Shown here piece by piece: positions 49,420-61,000 of a DNA stretch of 64,000 nucleotides (position 1 is its first letter; each line of letters opens with the position of its first letter). The stretch is from Pocillopora verrucosa (taxonomy: Eukaryota; Cnidaria; Anthozoa; Scleractinia; Pocilloporidae), in contig NC_089312.1 in assembly GCF_036669915.1 (NCBI RefSeq), positions 10,112,938 to 10,176,937 of the forward strand, given 5' to 3'. The position numbers and the translations under genes are program-made. The notes under the pieces are model-generated. The model was not told the origin of the DNA, searched no databases, and saw nothing but the letters and a program-made list of their open reading frames with translations.

Positions 49420-50440
49420 CGGCCACCGTTATTGCTATCGCCAGTTTTATGAACATTGACACTGCCATGAATGCCTAAAGTACCAACAAATTTAACTATC
49501 ATAACAGACACACTAGTATCTTCACTTCCAGAACTACACAGCTTTACCACTTTTTTTGCACTACGAGCGCCAGAATCTTCTTCACAAACCACCATTAATA
49601 CTCTCGGCACTGTGGCCATTTTAGCACCATCGCTAGAATCGTCTCCATGACCACCAGAACACCGCCACCTTCATCATCACCCAAAACAGTCATTATACAG
49701 AAAAACTATTATCATCTAATTCACCATCATCAAAAACATCACAAGAATAATCGTCTTCCTGTCATGCTGCACTATAATTGACACGTATTCTAAACCCAGC
49801 TCCATAAGCATCATCTCGCAGCACCAGCACCATAACTGTCAACAAAGCCATCGTTTTGCATCAATATTGCCATGACTATCACAAGCACCAACACTCACCA
49901 TCATTAAAAGCAGTCTCATCACCAGCTTCACCAAAATCAACACTTGGAGCATCGCCACCGTCACTAACAAACAACAACACCCCTGCATGGGCCACCGACA
50001 CAAAATATTATCAAGAGCTTCAACGCCAACATTACCGGCATCCCCATCCAATCACCATCAAATACTGCCCCCACCAGACTTACCAGTAGCACAAACTATT
50101 ACCAAAAGCTTGAACACCATCATTACCAACAATGTAATCTTTACTACCACATCTGCTATCAGCAAAAGCCGTTACCACAATCTTGGTCACCTTCATTAGT
50201 AGCACTGTAATCTCCAAAGTCCATCACATTTAATCTCGACCAGCACAAACTGTTATCACGAGCTTCCTCGCCATCACAACACTGAAAGCCACCTTCCCGA
50301 CCACGTCACTTTCATGTGCGAAAAGCACTACACACTCATTCACCACCGTCGCCAGTTACACCGTTCCCAGCACCATCTGCATGACAATGACACCATAAAC
50401 CGCTTTAATCACCTTCTTCATCTTCACCTGTACTTTAGGA
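49420..50440. repeat. Low-complexity CAC/CAT-rich stretch
   Basis: Dense in CACCATCATCAC-like words with irregular spacing. All open frames across it come from composition. The complement resembles the GATG-rich stretch in 28.3-29.8 kb. Confidence 0.65.
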
Positions 50441-52054
50441 TCCGATGTTACCATTATTTTCTAGGGGCACTTTTGCAGAAGATACACTGAGGCGCATTCA
50501 ACAGATTGAGAAAAAACCTAGTACTTGTTTTGGAATAAGAACATTACATCAAGAGTTGTTAACAACTTATCTCGTCTAAATGTTAACCTTCTGTGTCTGG
50601 TTTGTGGTGAACTGCTTCCGTGATGGAGTTTTTAGCTCCACGTCTTGAATTCCTTAGCTTTCTTTAAGTAGGCCATTTCTATTCATTTCTTTTTCCTTGG
50701 GTATTTAATGACGGCATGCATCATGAACGGTGTGAGAGGAAACAAAACTACCTTGAAAAGCGTCAGAATTCATTTGTAACCATTTTCATCCACAGTGTAA
50801 CCCGAAGCTTCCTGCCAGGCAGAGACAGTAAGGGTACGTAAATAATTAGACTCTAGGAGCTTCCACAATTTTTCGAAAGCTCGAAACAGACATCCAACTC
50901 CCAGAAAGAGAACGTGGACTCACTTTTGAGACTTCTAACAACATGTACAAAGTGAGACACAGTAAAGATAAATTGGATTGAGGTTTCGTTAAAAATTTGC
51001 ACCTGCAGTTTCTCCAAGGTAGTCCCAAAAAGTCCACTTTTAGAGGTTTAAGAAAAATGAGGCTACGCAAGTTATTAAATATAGGTTCATATTTTTCTTT
51101 GGAAGAATATTAAGGAGCTTGTGAAAATGAACCCGCTTCGCATTTTAGAATGAAACATGTTCTTCTGCTTAGGGGTTCTAAATAGAAATGTTAGCTTAAC
51201 TAAGCTAAGCCAATATTGGTAGAATCACCTTGAGCACTTTTCTGGCTTGTTTTTCCTTTTCCCGTGGACTAATGCGTTTATCCTCTAAACTTTCCCAAGA
51301 GTTTAAAAAGAACTGAAATCTGTTTTGAGCTCTTTCCAGGTGAGAAATCCTCCATAGTAAGATAAATCTAAAAATTTTTGCGACAAACTTCACGGCTCTT
51401 TGATCAGAAATCAGGTTTCTCCTCTTTTTTCCATGGTGGAAATACGTGACTTAGCTAATACCGGGGTTAGAATGAACGCTGGGATTAGCCAACGAGGTTC
51501 CACAAGAGGCATTTTAATTCGCGCAGCCTCGATCTTTGTAGTTGTTTTGTGAGACGCAGAGTCAAAAAAGCTGTCGTGATTTTCTATAATTTCGTTACGA
51601 AATAAGAGAACGTGTAACCAGTGTTGACCTTTTTCACGGCGTGTCGCCTAGATGTGATTTTCATCAAGCACTACGACAAAAAATAGGTTTACAGTACTAG
51701 AAAAAAGAAATCAATGGAGACAAAAGGTAAAAGCGAACTGGTCTTCAGTCAGAATAATTGTGTAAGCAAGAGAGGGTTTGTTGTTCTAATTAAAGCTTTG
51801 CAAATTATTTTAAAGTTGTATGTTTGCAAACCTTTTTTAAATCTTTTTCTTTCCATGATGGGCCAAGGAAATCATAGTCCGGCCTTCGCCGCCGCACTTT
51901 GGGATGTCACGCAACGCTTGGCTGCTTACAGCCTAACAACATTTCTTTCCCGTTTTTTACCAATCACAGAGAGTCTTCCATTTTTCGGGAGACTCTCGAG
52001 CCAAATTAGCCTTATGAGACGTGACCAACATCGGAAAATATAACTCAAACCGAG

Positions 52055-52250
52055 ATGGCGGCGCTCGAAGAGGCTCTTCATCTGGCGTCCTCAAAGTTCA
52101 AAATATCAGAGCTCAATACTTACAGAGACTTGCTATTCGAAAATTTGTCGTAGAAAAGGTAGACGTTTTTGTTAACTTGCCTACATATACAGGATCCGGA
52201 AAATCATTAATAAATCAGGCTCTTCCGCTCGTTTTTAACGAGAGAGGTTT
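52055..52250 (+). pseudogene. RecQ-type helicase N-terminal fragment
   Basis: The ATG at 52055 opens MAALEEALHLASSKFKISEL. After a frame shift near 52112 the match continues as QRLAIRKFVVEKVDVFVNLP, then TGSGKSL and QALPLVFNE. DVFVNLPTGSGKS followed by the QALPLVF block is motif 0/I of RecQ-family DNA helicases. A two-residue insertion (YT) sits before the Walker A glycine. Nothing downstream continues the helicase. It is a dead 5' piece, about 560 bp upstream of the intact AlbA_2 gene. Confidence 0.75.
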
Positions 52251-52811
52251 CGCCTTTGGTAGCGCTGATGTGAGAGGGCTTAGCGTTGAACATATGAAGA
52301 ACTGAGAGCTCTCCACCTCGACCTCTTTCTCGATCTTTCGGTGTATCCCCCGCCTTGATCAAGAGCATTTGCAAGAATAACCGCCACATACAGTTTGGAC
52401 AAACCTTAGGTCACTTCCACATTTCTTGCCATATGATTGATCTGATCACTAGACCGCAAACAAACCGCTAGAACGATAGGAAAGAAATGTTGTTCGGGTT
52501 TTAAGCAGCCGTTTCTCTCGGGGGAGCTCTCCATGACGTACCAAATAAAAGCTGCAAAGGAGACCAAGGGGATCACTGATCTGTGCGGGAATGTGAAATG
52601 ACCGTAGACATGGTACAAGGTACACAATTTTAACCAAAACCTTTTAGTTCCGATTCGTGGGTCCTTAACATTCCATCGCAATAATCGGAAACTGATCACT
52701 ATGTTATCACCATGGAAACTTGTGAATTTATAAATAAGTCTGACAAGTATTTCGTGACGTCTGGAAATTAACAATATTTGTCCACCTCTTTAGGACAAGA
52801 CACGGCAGACC

Positions 52812-55800
52812 ATGGCTCGGTGTACTTCAAATTTGTTGATAAATGTGAACGATCTGTTGCGACTGCAAGGAGTAGAGAAACAAAGAGTTGAGTTTAAGGA
52901 AGCATGGCATGGAAAACGAGAGGGCGGCACGTATTGGCAAGTCGTTCACACAATTTCTGCCTACGCCAACGACTTCTTCAACGACAATGGCGGATACATT
53001 ATCATCGGGGTTGATGAGAAGGACAAGAAGGAAAGCTGGGAAGATTCTGACGATCGACAAATCAACTATCCTCCACTCGGCGTTCCAGCAAGGGAACTTG
53101 ATCGAATACAGAAGGAAATAAATGGAGCTTGCAGGGCTCAAATAAAGCCAGAGTATCGTCCTATAATCTCACCTGAAGTGATCGAGTGCTCCGAAGGAAT
53201 AACGAAGCATGTGCTGGTTATCTGGGCTATGGCTTCTGATAACAAGCCTCACACATGCAGAGAAAGCGAAAAAGGAATGGATCTTTATTATGTGAGGCAA
53301 GGAACAGAAACCAAGAAGGCGACTCCTGAACAAATCGAGGAACTATTGCGCCAAGGAAATAAGATTCCATTTGATGACAGGAGGGCAATTGACTATGGTA
53401 AGAAACTTAAGTATTTTTCATCTGTTACGTAAAGATAAAATAAAAACTTCAACATTTTTTAAGGCTTTTCTGAGTCCTCTTCAATTTGCATACTGAGATA
53501 GAAATGGGTGAGAAATACGTGACTGATCAATAATAACTACTCATTTGACCGCCAAAACCAGAACCTTTTGCGTAATATACCATTTTTTCACTTTCTACAA
53601 ACGCTTGAGGATTCCAAATCAAGATAAAAATATCTTCTAATAGAAATTGGTATTTTCCAAAGAGAAATATGGAAAAATATCGGACGGCAGAACGTTCGAA
53701 TTTCTTCACTTTCTAGAAGCACTTGAGGATTCTAAATAAAGGCAGATATTTCAAAGAGAAATATGGAGTTGTTTGAGGACCGTTTACGGCCGAGTCACTG
53801 AAAAGTTTCTAAGTGTTGAGCGCTTGAATGGCTTCGTACTCTGTATACAGGGTTGGCGAAAAACGTCAAGTTCGAAATTTTTGGCTGCTTGGAGGCGCTT
53901 GAGGATTGTAAATGAAGATTGAACATTTTCGTTTCAATATTTTTTGGATTTCGAAGAGAAATGTGGAAAAATATCAGACTGCCAAACGATAAGTTATTTT
54001 AAGACCGTGTCCGGCCGTGCCGGACGTTTAGTCACTTCGTTTGCGTATAAACCCCCCGATCAACAAACTAGTACACATTAAACATTGAAAACGTATTTAA
54101 TGAGGTGGCAAACTATTTATTACCTAACTTAGGTTTATACTTCCATCATGTGAGGGCCGAGCTTCGTGGTTGGAGCTGCAATAGCGCGGGGTTGTCGCAT
54201 TTACTAACGGTATTGCGTGTAATCACATAATATCATCAAAGACGAACGTGTGAATAAAGTATTCGGTAAAATTTCCGCACAGCCCCATACTACATTATGC
54301 ATTCAGTTCTTGGATAGAGAAAACAATGAATAAAACAATACATCGCCATTGGGAAAACAGATTTGTTTTACAATAGTATGGGGCTGTGCGGAAATTTTAC
54401 CAAGTATTCCAGAAGTGAAATATGTCTGTGAACTTGCAATTAGTAGTCTTGCAGCAAAACTTGCGTTGTAAAGATTAAAGTGACTGAAGTCTCGAGGTTT
54501 TTACGGTCTCACTTGGCGACTTTGCTCGAAAGCTTTCAGAAAGTCACGGAGAAATCCAGAATAATAGTAACAACAATCCAACTCTGCAGATTAACAAAAT
54601 GCATACCTCAGGTGGTATACAACAATGGCTCAAAATAATATTCTGCGTTTATTAAATTTCCGATTGCAAAATTCATCAAATTCAGACGCTCGATCCAAAT
54701 CTTTCTTCGCCTGCAGCGCCAAATTACATTATTTCCATTCCGATTTCACGCTTCGCCTCACAGTTGCTCACTAAAGAAATTAAATGCTCTTTAACGAGAT
54801 AATCATCGTTTACAATGTTTCAGTGGGAATTGTTAAACCGTGGAACGGCAGACCGCGGAACCTCCGGAACCCTATATTGTTTTTGAAAGAAGAGTAATGA
54901 AATAAAATGAAAACTAAAAAGAACTTAATATTTATATTGTTTGAAAGTTCGTTTTCAGGTGTAATGAACAGTACTTTAAAAGGAGAAATATGTTTTAACT
55001 GTCCTTGACGTCCAACTTTAACTGTGGCGACAGTTACCATACGAGGGCATCTAATGTCATAAGGAACACTCAGCAATCACCTTCAAATAAGCTGATTGAG
55101 GCTCATCTAATTTGAAAATCAAAAAAGGCTAGGGTGAAAAATATACAGCCCAAAATTATTCTGAAAACTTAAAAGAAGCTCGGCTCATAAATTAATTGTG
55201 TGTCAGTAGAGGTTTAGTGATCCGTTTTCTTACTTTTGAACAGGATGTGGGAAGAGGTTGTCCGAAGACGACATAGACTTCAGCCTTGTGCAGAAATTCT
55301 TGAAAGAAATTCAGTCTAAATTACAAGAGCACGCTGATGAGAAAGAGCCAGCATATTTTTACGACAAATTGAAACTATTGCGATATGTTGGAGACAAGAG
55401 AATTGGCGACCAACTTTACAAAGTCTGGGTGCCACGAAATGTGGCCCTTTTGCTCTTTAACCCATCACCAGACGAATTCTTTAGAGGGGCGAAAACAGAA
55501 ATTGCTATATATACTCATGACAATGAGACAGAAGAAAAGTGTATCACAGGACCAATAGATCAACAGATTCGAGAAGTATTATCTTTCATTTTGAAGACAA
55601 CTAAAGAGGAAGCTTGTCATGAATTTGTTGCCTATCCCGAGCGAGCACTTCGTGAAGCGGTCGTAAATGCCTTCCATCATAGAGGTTACGAAGACTACAA
55701 CTGCGATCCCATAAAAATCCATATCAAGCCAGAATACATTGATGTCATAAGCTATCCAGGTCCAAGTCCCACTCTTACAAAGGAGCACTTCAAAGAAGGA

Positions 55801-56829
55801 GGTGAAGTGCCGTGTGTTCCTTCAAGGAACAGGAGGATTGCAGAGTTCCTGAAAGAAAAGAAACTGGCTGAGGCACGATTCACGGGAGTGAAGACTATCT
55901 TCAAGTCTATGAAACAGAACAGAAACCCCAAGCCAGCCTTTGACTTTACTTCAGAACAATTTCGCGTTCGCCTTCCTGGCCATCCCAAGTACATAGCTTA
56001 CTCAGTTATTCGAAAAGTCGACAATCTGTGTGCTAAGGGTGACAAACAGGATGCAGTAAATATCCTCAAGGATTTTCTTGATGAGAATCTTTCCACGTGT
56101 CCAGACATGATTATTCGCAAATTGCTCGAGTTGTTTGACAATGACCAAACTCATCCCGACGTTCAACCATACCAAAAGTTTATTTCTGAAAAGTTACAGC
56201 GAACCAGTCCACTGATTACAGAGCTTTGCAAATGGTGTGTCAGTGAAGAAATGCCAGACATTTCCATCGGAGTCGAAATTGTGAATAAACTAGCGAAAGA
56301 AGGTGCAACCAGTGATGATCTCGATTCTGTTATCAGAAAGGCCGCTGATTTGTGCCAAAGGCGAAGCGATAATAGAGAACAAGTGTTAGAGGCTGCACAA
56401 AATGCTCACAAGCTGTTTGAGGCAATGGGTGCCGATATAACTCAAACGAACGCCTTTGCTGCTTTTCAGTTCGCATGTTGCAAATTCACACTGTACGTGA
56501 AGAAATGCCGTAGCGAACGACAAAGGAAAGATCTGATATGTTATCTCAAAGAAGCTGAGGATTACGTCCATAAGGCAAAACAGCTTACTCGTGAAGAGTA
56601 CAAACATCACTTAGCAAATCAATATCGACAACTTGGCTACATTCACTCGCAACTCTTTTTGATCCAAAAGTCTACGGTGGAACGGATCAAAAATTTCTAC
56701 GACAAGGCTAGACATTACAACTCTGAAATCAAAATTAGCAATATCTTCATTCCAGCGGAGCTCCGTTCATTTTACATGCCCTTAGGAAGTCCAACAAGAG
56801 AAATTAACAGTTTTGATCCTATTAAGTAA
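52812..56829 (+). CDS. AlbA_2 + GHKL-type ATPase protein with helical C-terminus (723 aa, two exons)
   Basis: Exons 52812-53397 and 55244-56829 join as GAC TAT G/GA TGT. Residues about 15-190 form a Schlafen-type AlbA_2 domain (VEFKEAW at 26-32, GGYIIIGVDEK at 60-70, YYVRQGTETKKATPEQI near its end), a nucleic-acid-binding fold. Residues about 205-450 match the domain that follows AlbA_2 in bacterial COG2865 proteins (HATPase_c_4, GHKL type): YPERALREAVVNAFHHR at 326-342 (N-box helix), ISYPGP at 374-379, then PSRNRRIAEFL, and a TG in RFTGVKTIF. Residues 460-700 are helical with TPR-like spacing (AAQNAHKLFEAMG, YRQLGYIHSQ). There is no helicase or membrane part, unlike long vertebrate Schlafens. 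It is probably a cytosolic or nuclear nucleic-acid-binding regulator; substrate unknown. An upstream exon is possible, since an acceptor (CTTTAG) lies 20 nt before the ATG. Confidence 0.85.
53560..53960 (+). repeat. Degenerate tandem repeats in the AlbA_2 gene intron
   Basis: Three units share an A/GGCGCTTGAGGATT-like start (about 53603, 53711, 53890) followed by AAAGAGAAATATGG-like words (about 53659, 53755, 53957) and an AAAAATATC.GAC word in two of them. Spacing is 100-180 bp with strong divergence. Confidence 0.65.
54265..54401. mobile_element. MITE with perfect 27-bp terminal inverted repeats and 8-bp target duplication
   Basis: Positions 54265-54291 (starting GGTAAAATTTCCGCACAGCC) are the exact reverse complement of 54375-54401. 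AAGTATTC flanks both ends (54257-54264 and 54402-54409). An 8-bp duplication suggests the hAT, P or Merlin group; the terminal bases do not settle which. The element is 137 bp, without coding capacity, and lies in the intron of the AlbA_2 gene. Perfect arms indicate a young insertion. Confidence 0.9.
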
Positions 56830-57455
56830 ACACTGAACAAGGAAAAATGCAATTTCGCTGACGAGCAATCAGCTTGCCCTTGTATTTAATTTTCTAGCAA
56901 GTAGTTTTGTCCTTTAGACGAAGCAGCATGAGACTCCTTAATCTGAAATTACTTTTTTATCAAATTAGTTAACTAAAGGAAATATTAACAGTATTCAACA
57001 GATGAAAAAATCTGACAACATCTACTCCGCTCACGGAAAAGCACGTGATTAAAAAATGCAATATACATAAATGGTAATGAAACTCATAGCGTTGAACACC
57101 TGATTTAAATGTAACCAACAAATAATGCATGGCCGAAATGAATAGGTTGGCTGTTTGAGAATTGTTTGTATAGAGTGCACAAAAAATTTTAAGGTAGCAT
57201 CTTTCTCTTTAAAAACCAAAACACACGAAACGCCATTCTCTTTTAAGTAACACCTTGCTTGACACGGAGATGTAGTTTATTGATATGTGTTCAAGTACCG
57301 GGTTTACATATTCAAAGTATAAAATGGTAGAAGTTGCCCCATGCACTTTTATCTCACATTTCGTTAAAAAAAAAAAAAAAAAGACAGGTAACTCACAGTC
57401 TCATCAAGGCTATATAAAAGAATAAGTTAATTATCGGCTTTCAGCCGAGGTGTAT

Positions 57456-57461
57456 TTTATT
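57456..57461 (-). terminator. Poly(A) signal of the FBXW4-like gene
   Basis: TTTATT (AATAAA on the minus strand) lies about 550 nt after the stop at 58009. It matches the end of homology with the duplicated copy near 46 kb, which marks this as the transcript end. Confidence 0.65.
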
Positions 57462-58008
57462 AATAGTTCAGTTTGGAAAGGTGTCATATGCTTTTACAAT
57501 TTACTAAGTGGGTTTCTCCTTCTAAATCTTATGACCTCCTACTCTCAACTGACTTGTTTATAGAGGGTTGAGATACTATTGATGACCAAATTTGGACAAA
57601 GTCTGCATGGATTGGGTACATTTTAGCTACATGTGACCAGTGGCACTACAGGTAACCACCACATGGGCTCTCAAACGACCACACATGTACAGTGGCACAT
57701 CCAATGACACATCTGTTTCACAAACATATTCTGTGTTGCCATGGATCTGCTTAGTAACAGAAGGAAGCTGACAGTAACTGGCAACTAGAAAAACTGGCTC
57801 ATGAACCAAAGACAACTGCTACCATCTACAAGCGTTATTACTTAACAGATACAGGAAACACAGAAGAGAGAAAACAGCCCCATAACAACTACATCTAAAA
57901 ATACTTCCTCCAATAGATCATGGGCATAAGTCAATCGGAACGCACGCAGAATTCACTATGTACAATCAACCACACGCACAACTACCCTTTAAATTACAAG
58001 TAACTCAC

Positions 58009-61000
58009 TCATACAGTGAAATCCAACCTACGAACACCACTTGCTAAAGCAACATAAAGTGATGTTCTATTGAATGACACTGAGTACACTGGACTAGATG
58101 AGTTTCTGCCCGCATAGTACATCTGTAAAAATAAAAAGCATTGTCTCAGAGCTAAATTCACCATCAAGTATGATAATTTACTGAACAGCATGGGTATTAC
58201 AAAGAATCTCGAAAGAAAGTCCAACACCCTAGAATCACTTGTTCTAACTCTATTTTAAGCAACAAAGAAGTTACCATCACAGTTAATCATCCAAGAAATT
58301 CCTATGCGCTGTGTAGAATTTTCTAACAATTGGCAACTACACTTTCCTACTTCTTGGTATAAACAGGCACTGCTTTACTACACACTTGAAAAAATCACCC
58401 AAGACAGGGTGTCAACCCCAGCCTCTTGTGCCACAGTTCTGCAGAACAACCACCATTACTTAAAATATCAGCAATTTTTCCACCTTTTCAAGAAGCCTTT
58501 AACAATTAAGACATTCTCAGTAAAAAAAAACCACCAAGAATTGTTGAAGTCAACTCCACCTGACAGATCACAACCCAAAAATCAGTCCTCTAAGGGTTAG
58601 GAAAACAGTGGTATAGTTTATGCTGATACAATGACCCCACTCCAAAAACGAGGTATTTCAGAGTCTGGGTTTCTACACAACGGGACAGTGTTTGAACATG
58701 AGATGATAACATTTACTAGTAAAAAATATGCACGTATACCTGAAGACACTTTCTGAACCTTTTGTCCCAAATTCTGACCTATATTTACCACAAGAAAAAG
58801 ATTTGGTAAAATTTTCCTCACACAAATGAGAGGTTATCATTACATTATTATGCTATGGCTTAGATTCTCTTCCACTAAAATTCCTCACCCTCTTTGATTT
58901 TCATCTTAAGCTTCTTTTTTTGTCTTTGTTTTTTGTTTGTTAGTTTGTTTTCCTTTGCTATTGTTGTTATTTTTTTGGAAAGATTATGAAAGATGGTATC
59001 TAAAATGAACTGAACAATTAAACACCAGAGGAAAACTTGTGCATTTTCATTGCGCAAATACTGGTATATGTATGTTCTACCTTGCCTTTTACACTTTTAT
59101 TAGTTCTAAATAAACTTCAGGCCCCAGTTGTTTGAGGGTTGGATAATGCTATCCACCAGATAAATCTCTATCTGTTTGGTGTTGAATTGGTATTGTAAGG
59201 AGAAACTCTCTCTTGTGACTCATAGAAGTTAAAGGGTTAAGGTTAATAAATCCTAACCTCAAGTAAATGCAGACTGTCATTAATAATCAACTGTTAAACT
59301 TCAGGAAAATAGTATTGGAAGAAGCCACAAGTAAAAAATACTGATAAAAGTAGGTCAAGATTCATTCATATTTTTAGCCCCAAAAACCATTTACCCCCAA
59401 AGTGATACAAATTTTGCTTACCACTCCATAACGGTTGGTTCCACTGATCACCATCCACTTGCTATCAGAATCAATACAGTAAACCACTGAATCATGAGGG
59501 TCTTCCCACTTCCGTACACATGATGAAGCACTAATGAAACAGCAGAAACATCAGCACAATGACCAGTCAATCAGAAATGGCTCATGCAAGGCTATTAATT
59601 CCCTAGGACACCATGATATGTGCCACCTGATAATGGACTCTTTCTTGTTTGCAGAAGTAGTTTCTCACAGCGTTTGGTTGCATTTAAATCAGCATTGCAC
59701 CATTAAAGAAAATTAAAATAAGTCAATAAGGAAAGACACTGATGTCACAGAAAATGTTAAGATAAAGAAACTACAGCAATGAGCTACAGTAGTTAGGCAA
59801 AGGAAACCATGAATAGGAGTTGTGTGTTAGGTCTGTCAACATATCAAATGCCTCTGATACAGCAAAAGCTGCAATTGGACAACTAGAAATGGCAAAACTA
59901 CAAGGAGGCAACTCTTAAAAGTATGGGCCTCCCACTGATTGGATATTACAGGAAATCGAAAGGAATACTGTAGCACCTTAGGAAGCCTTAAATAGGGAGG
60001 AGGGTGAGGGTGAGGAGCACATAAAGGGTAAAGGGCATCACAAGAGCTGCAAAAGATAAAGAGCCCACAGGCTTAAAAAGGAAGCCAGGATGGACCTATA
60101 TTTCAAAATGTCAGAAAATTAAGGCATGAAAAGAATGACAAGCATCAACCTGTGGTTATGAAGTCTGGTATCCCACAGTCTAACAGTTGTATCGTATCCA
60201 CAGGACAGAAGTGTAAAGGGAGTTTCCCACTTGATCCCACGCACCCCTGCTCCTGCTTGGGCTGATCCTGTCAACAGGTTCATAATGTGCCTTCCACTGC
60301 AGAAATGTTTAAGTATTTATGTCAACACATCATAAAACAGACCACCCTCAGTCATACTAAAAGAGCAAATTAAAATAATTACATTTTGCTTTTGTCTGAA
60401 ACATTGCCCTTAAGCATGATTGCATATATACTCACTAGCAGAAAATTTAACCTTTTACTTGTTTACACTACATTTTTCTTTGTCATATTTTTGGAATTGT
60501 TAAAATTAAAATTCACAAGACTATACCTTAGAAGTGAGGCTTGGGTGTAAAATTGGCAATTCTGATGTAAATAAAATCTCCAAGATTCTACAGATTTCTT
60601 AACCCTTTAACTCCCAAAGGTGATTAACATGTAATACTAATAATACTTCTTCCTGTAATATCCTTGCATTATTCAATAAACAGGTAATGGAAATACTCAG
60701 ACTTGTCAGATAAGGGTTCTTATCTTGATCAAATGATTTGCAAGGAAATGTGTAGCAACTAGAGGGGAGGGTTGACAATCGAATCTTGGGAGTTAGAGGG
60801 TTGAATAAAGCAATTCCTAAGAGGGCTTTAGGATAAGGAATTCAAGAAACACTTAGCTTAAAAATTTCAGTCAAATACTGTAATCATGGTAATAATCAGC
60901 TCACCTGTTGATATCCCACAACTGCAAAGGAGCACTTTCTCTGGTATGACCACCGCTTCCACTCGCTACACACCTGATAAAGCAAATTGAGGGCCCATTA

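Noticed and set aside
49416..50199. Overlapping short frames on both strands
   Set aside because: All lie in CAC/CAT-rich low-complexity DNA; none has splice signals or conserved motifs.
52406..52774. A 122-codon minus-strand frame upstream of the AlbA_2 gene
   Set aside because: Open in two overlapping frames without any motif or splice support; it is antisense to the likely leader of the plus-strand gene.
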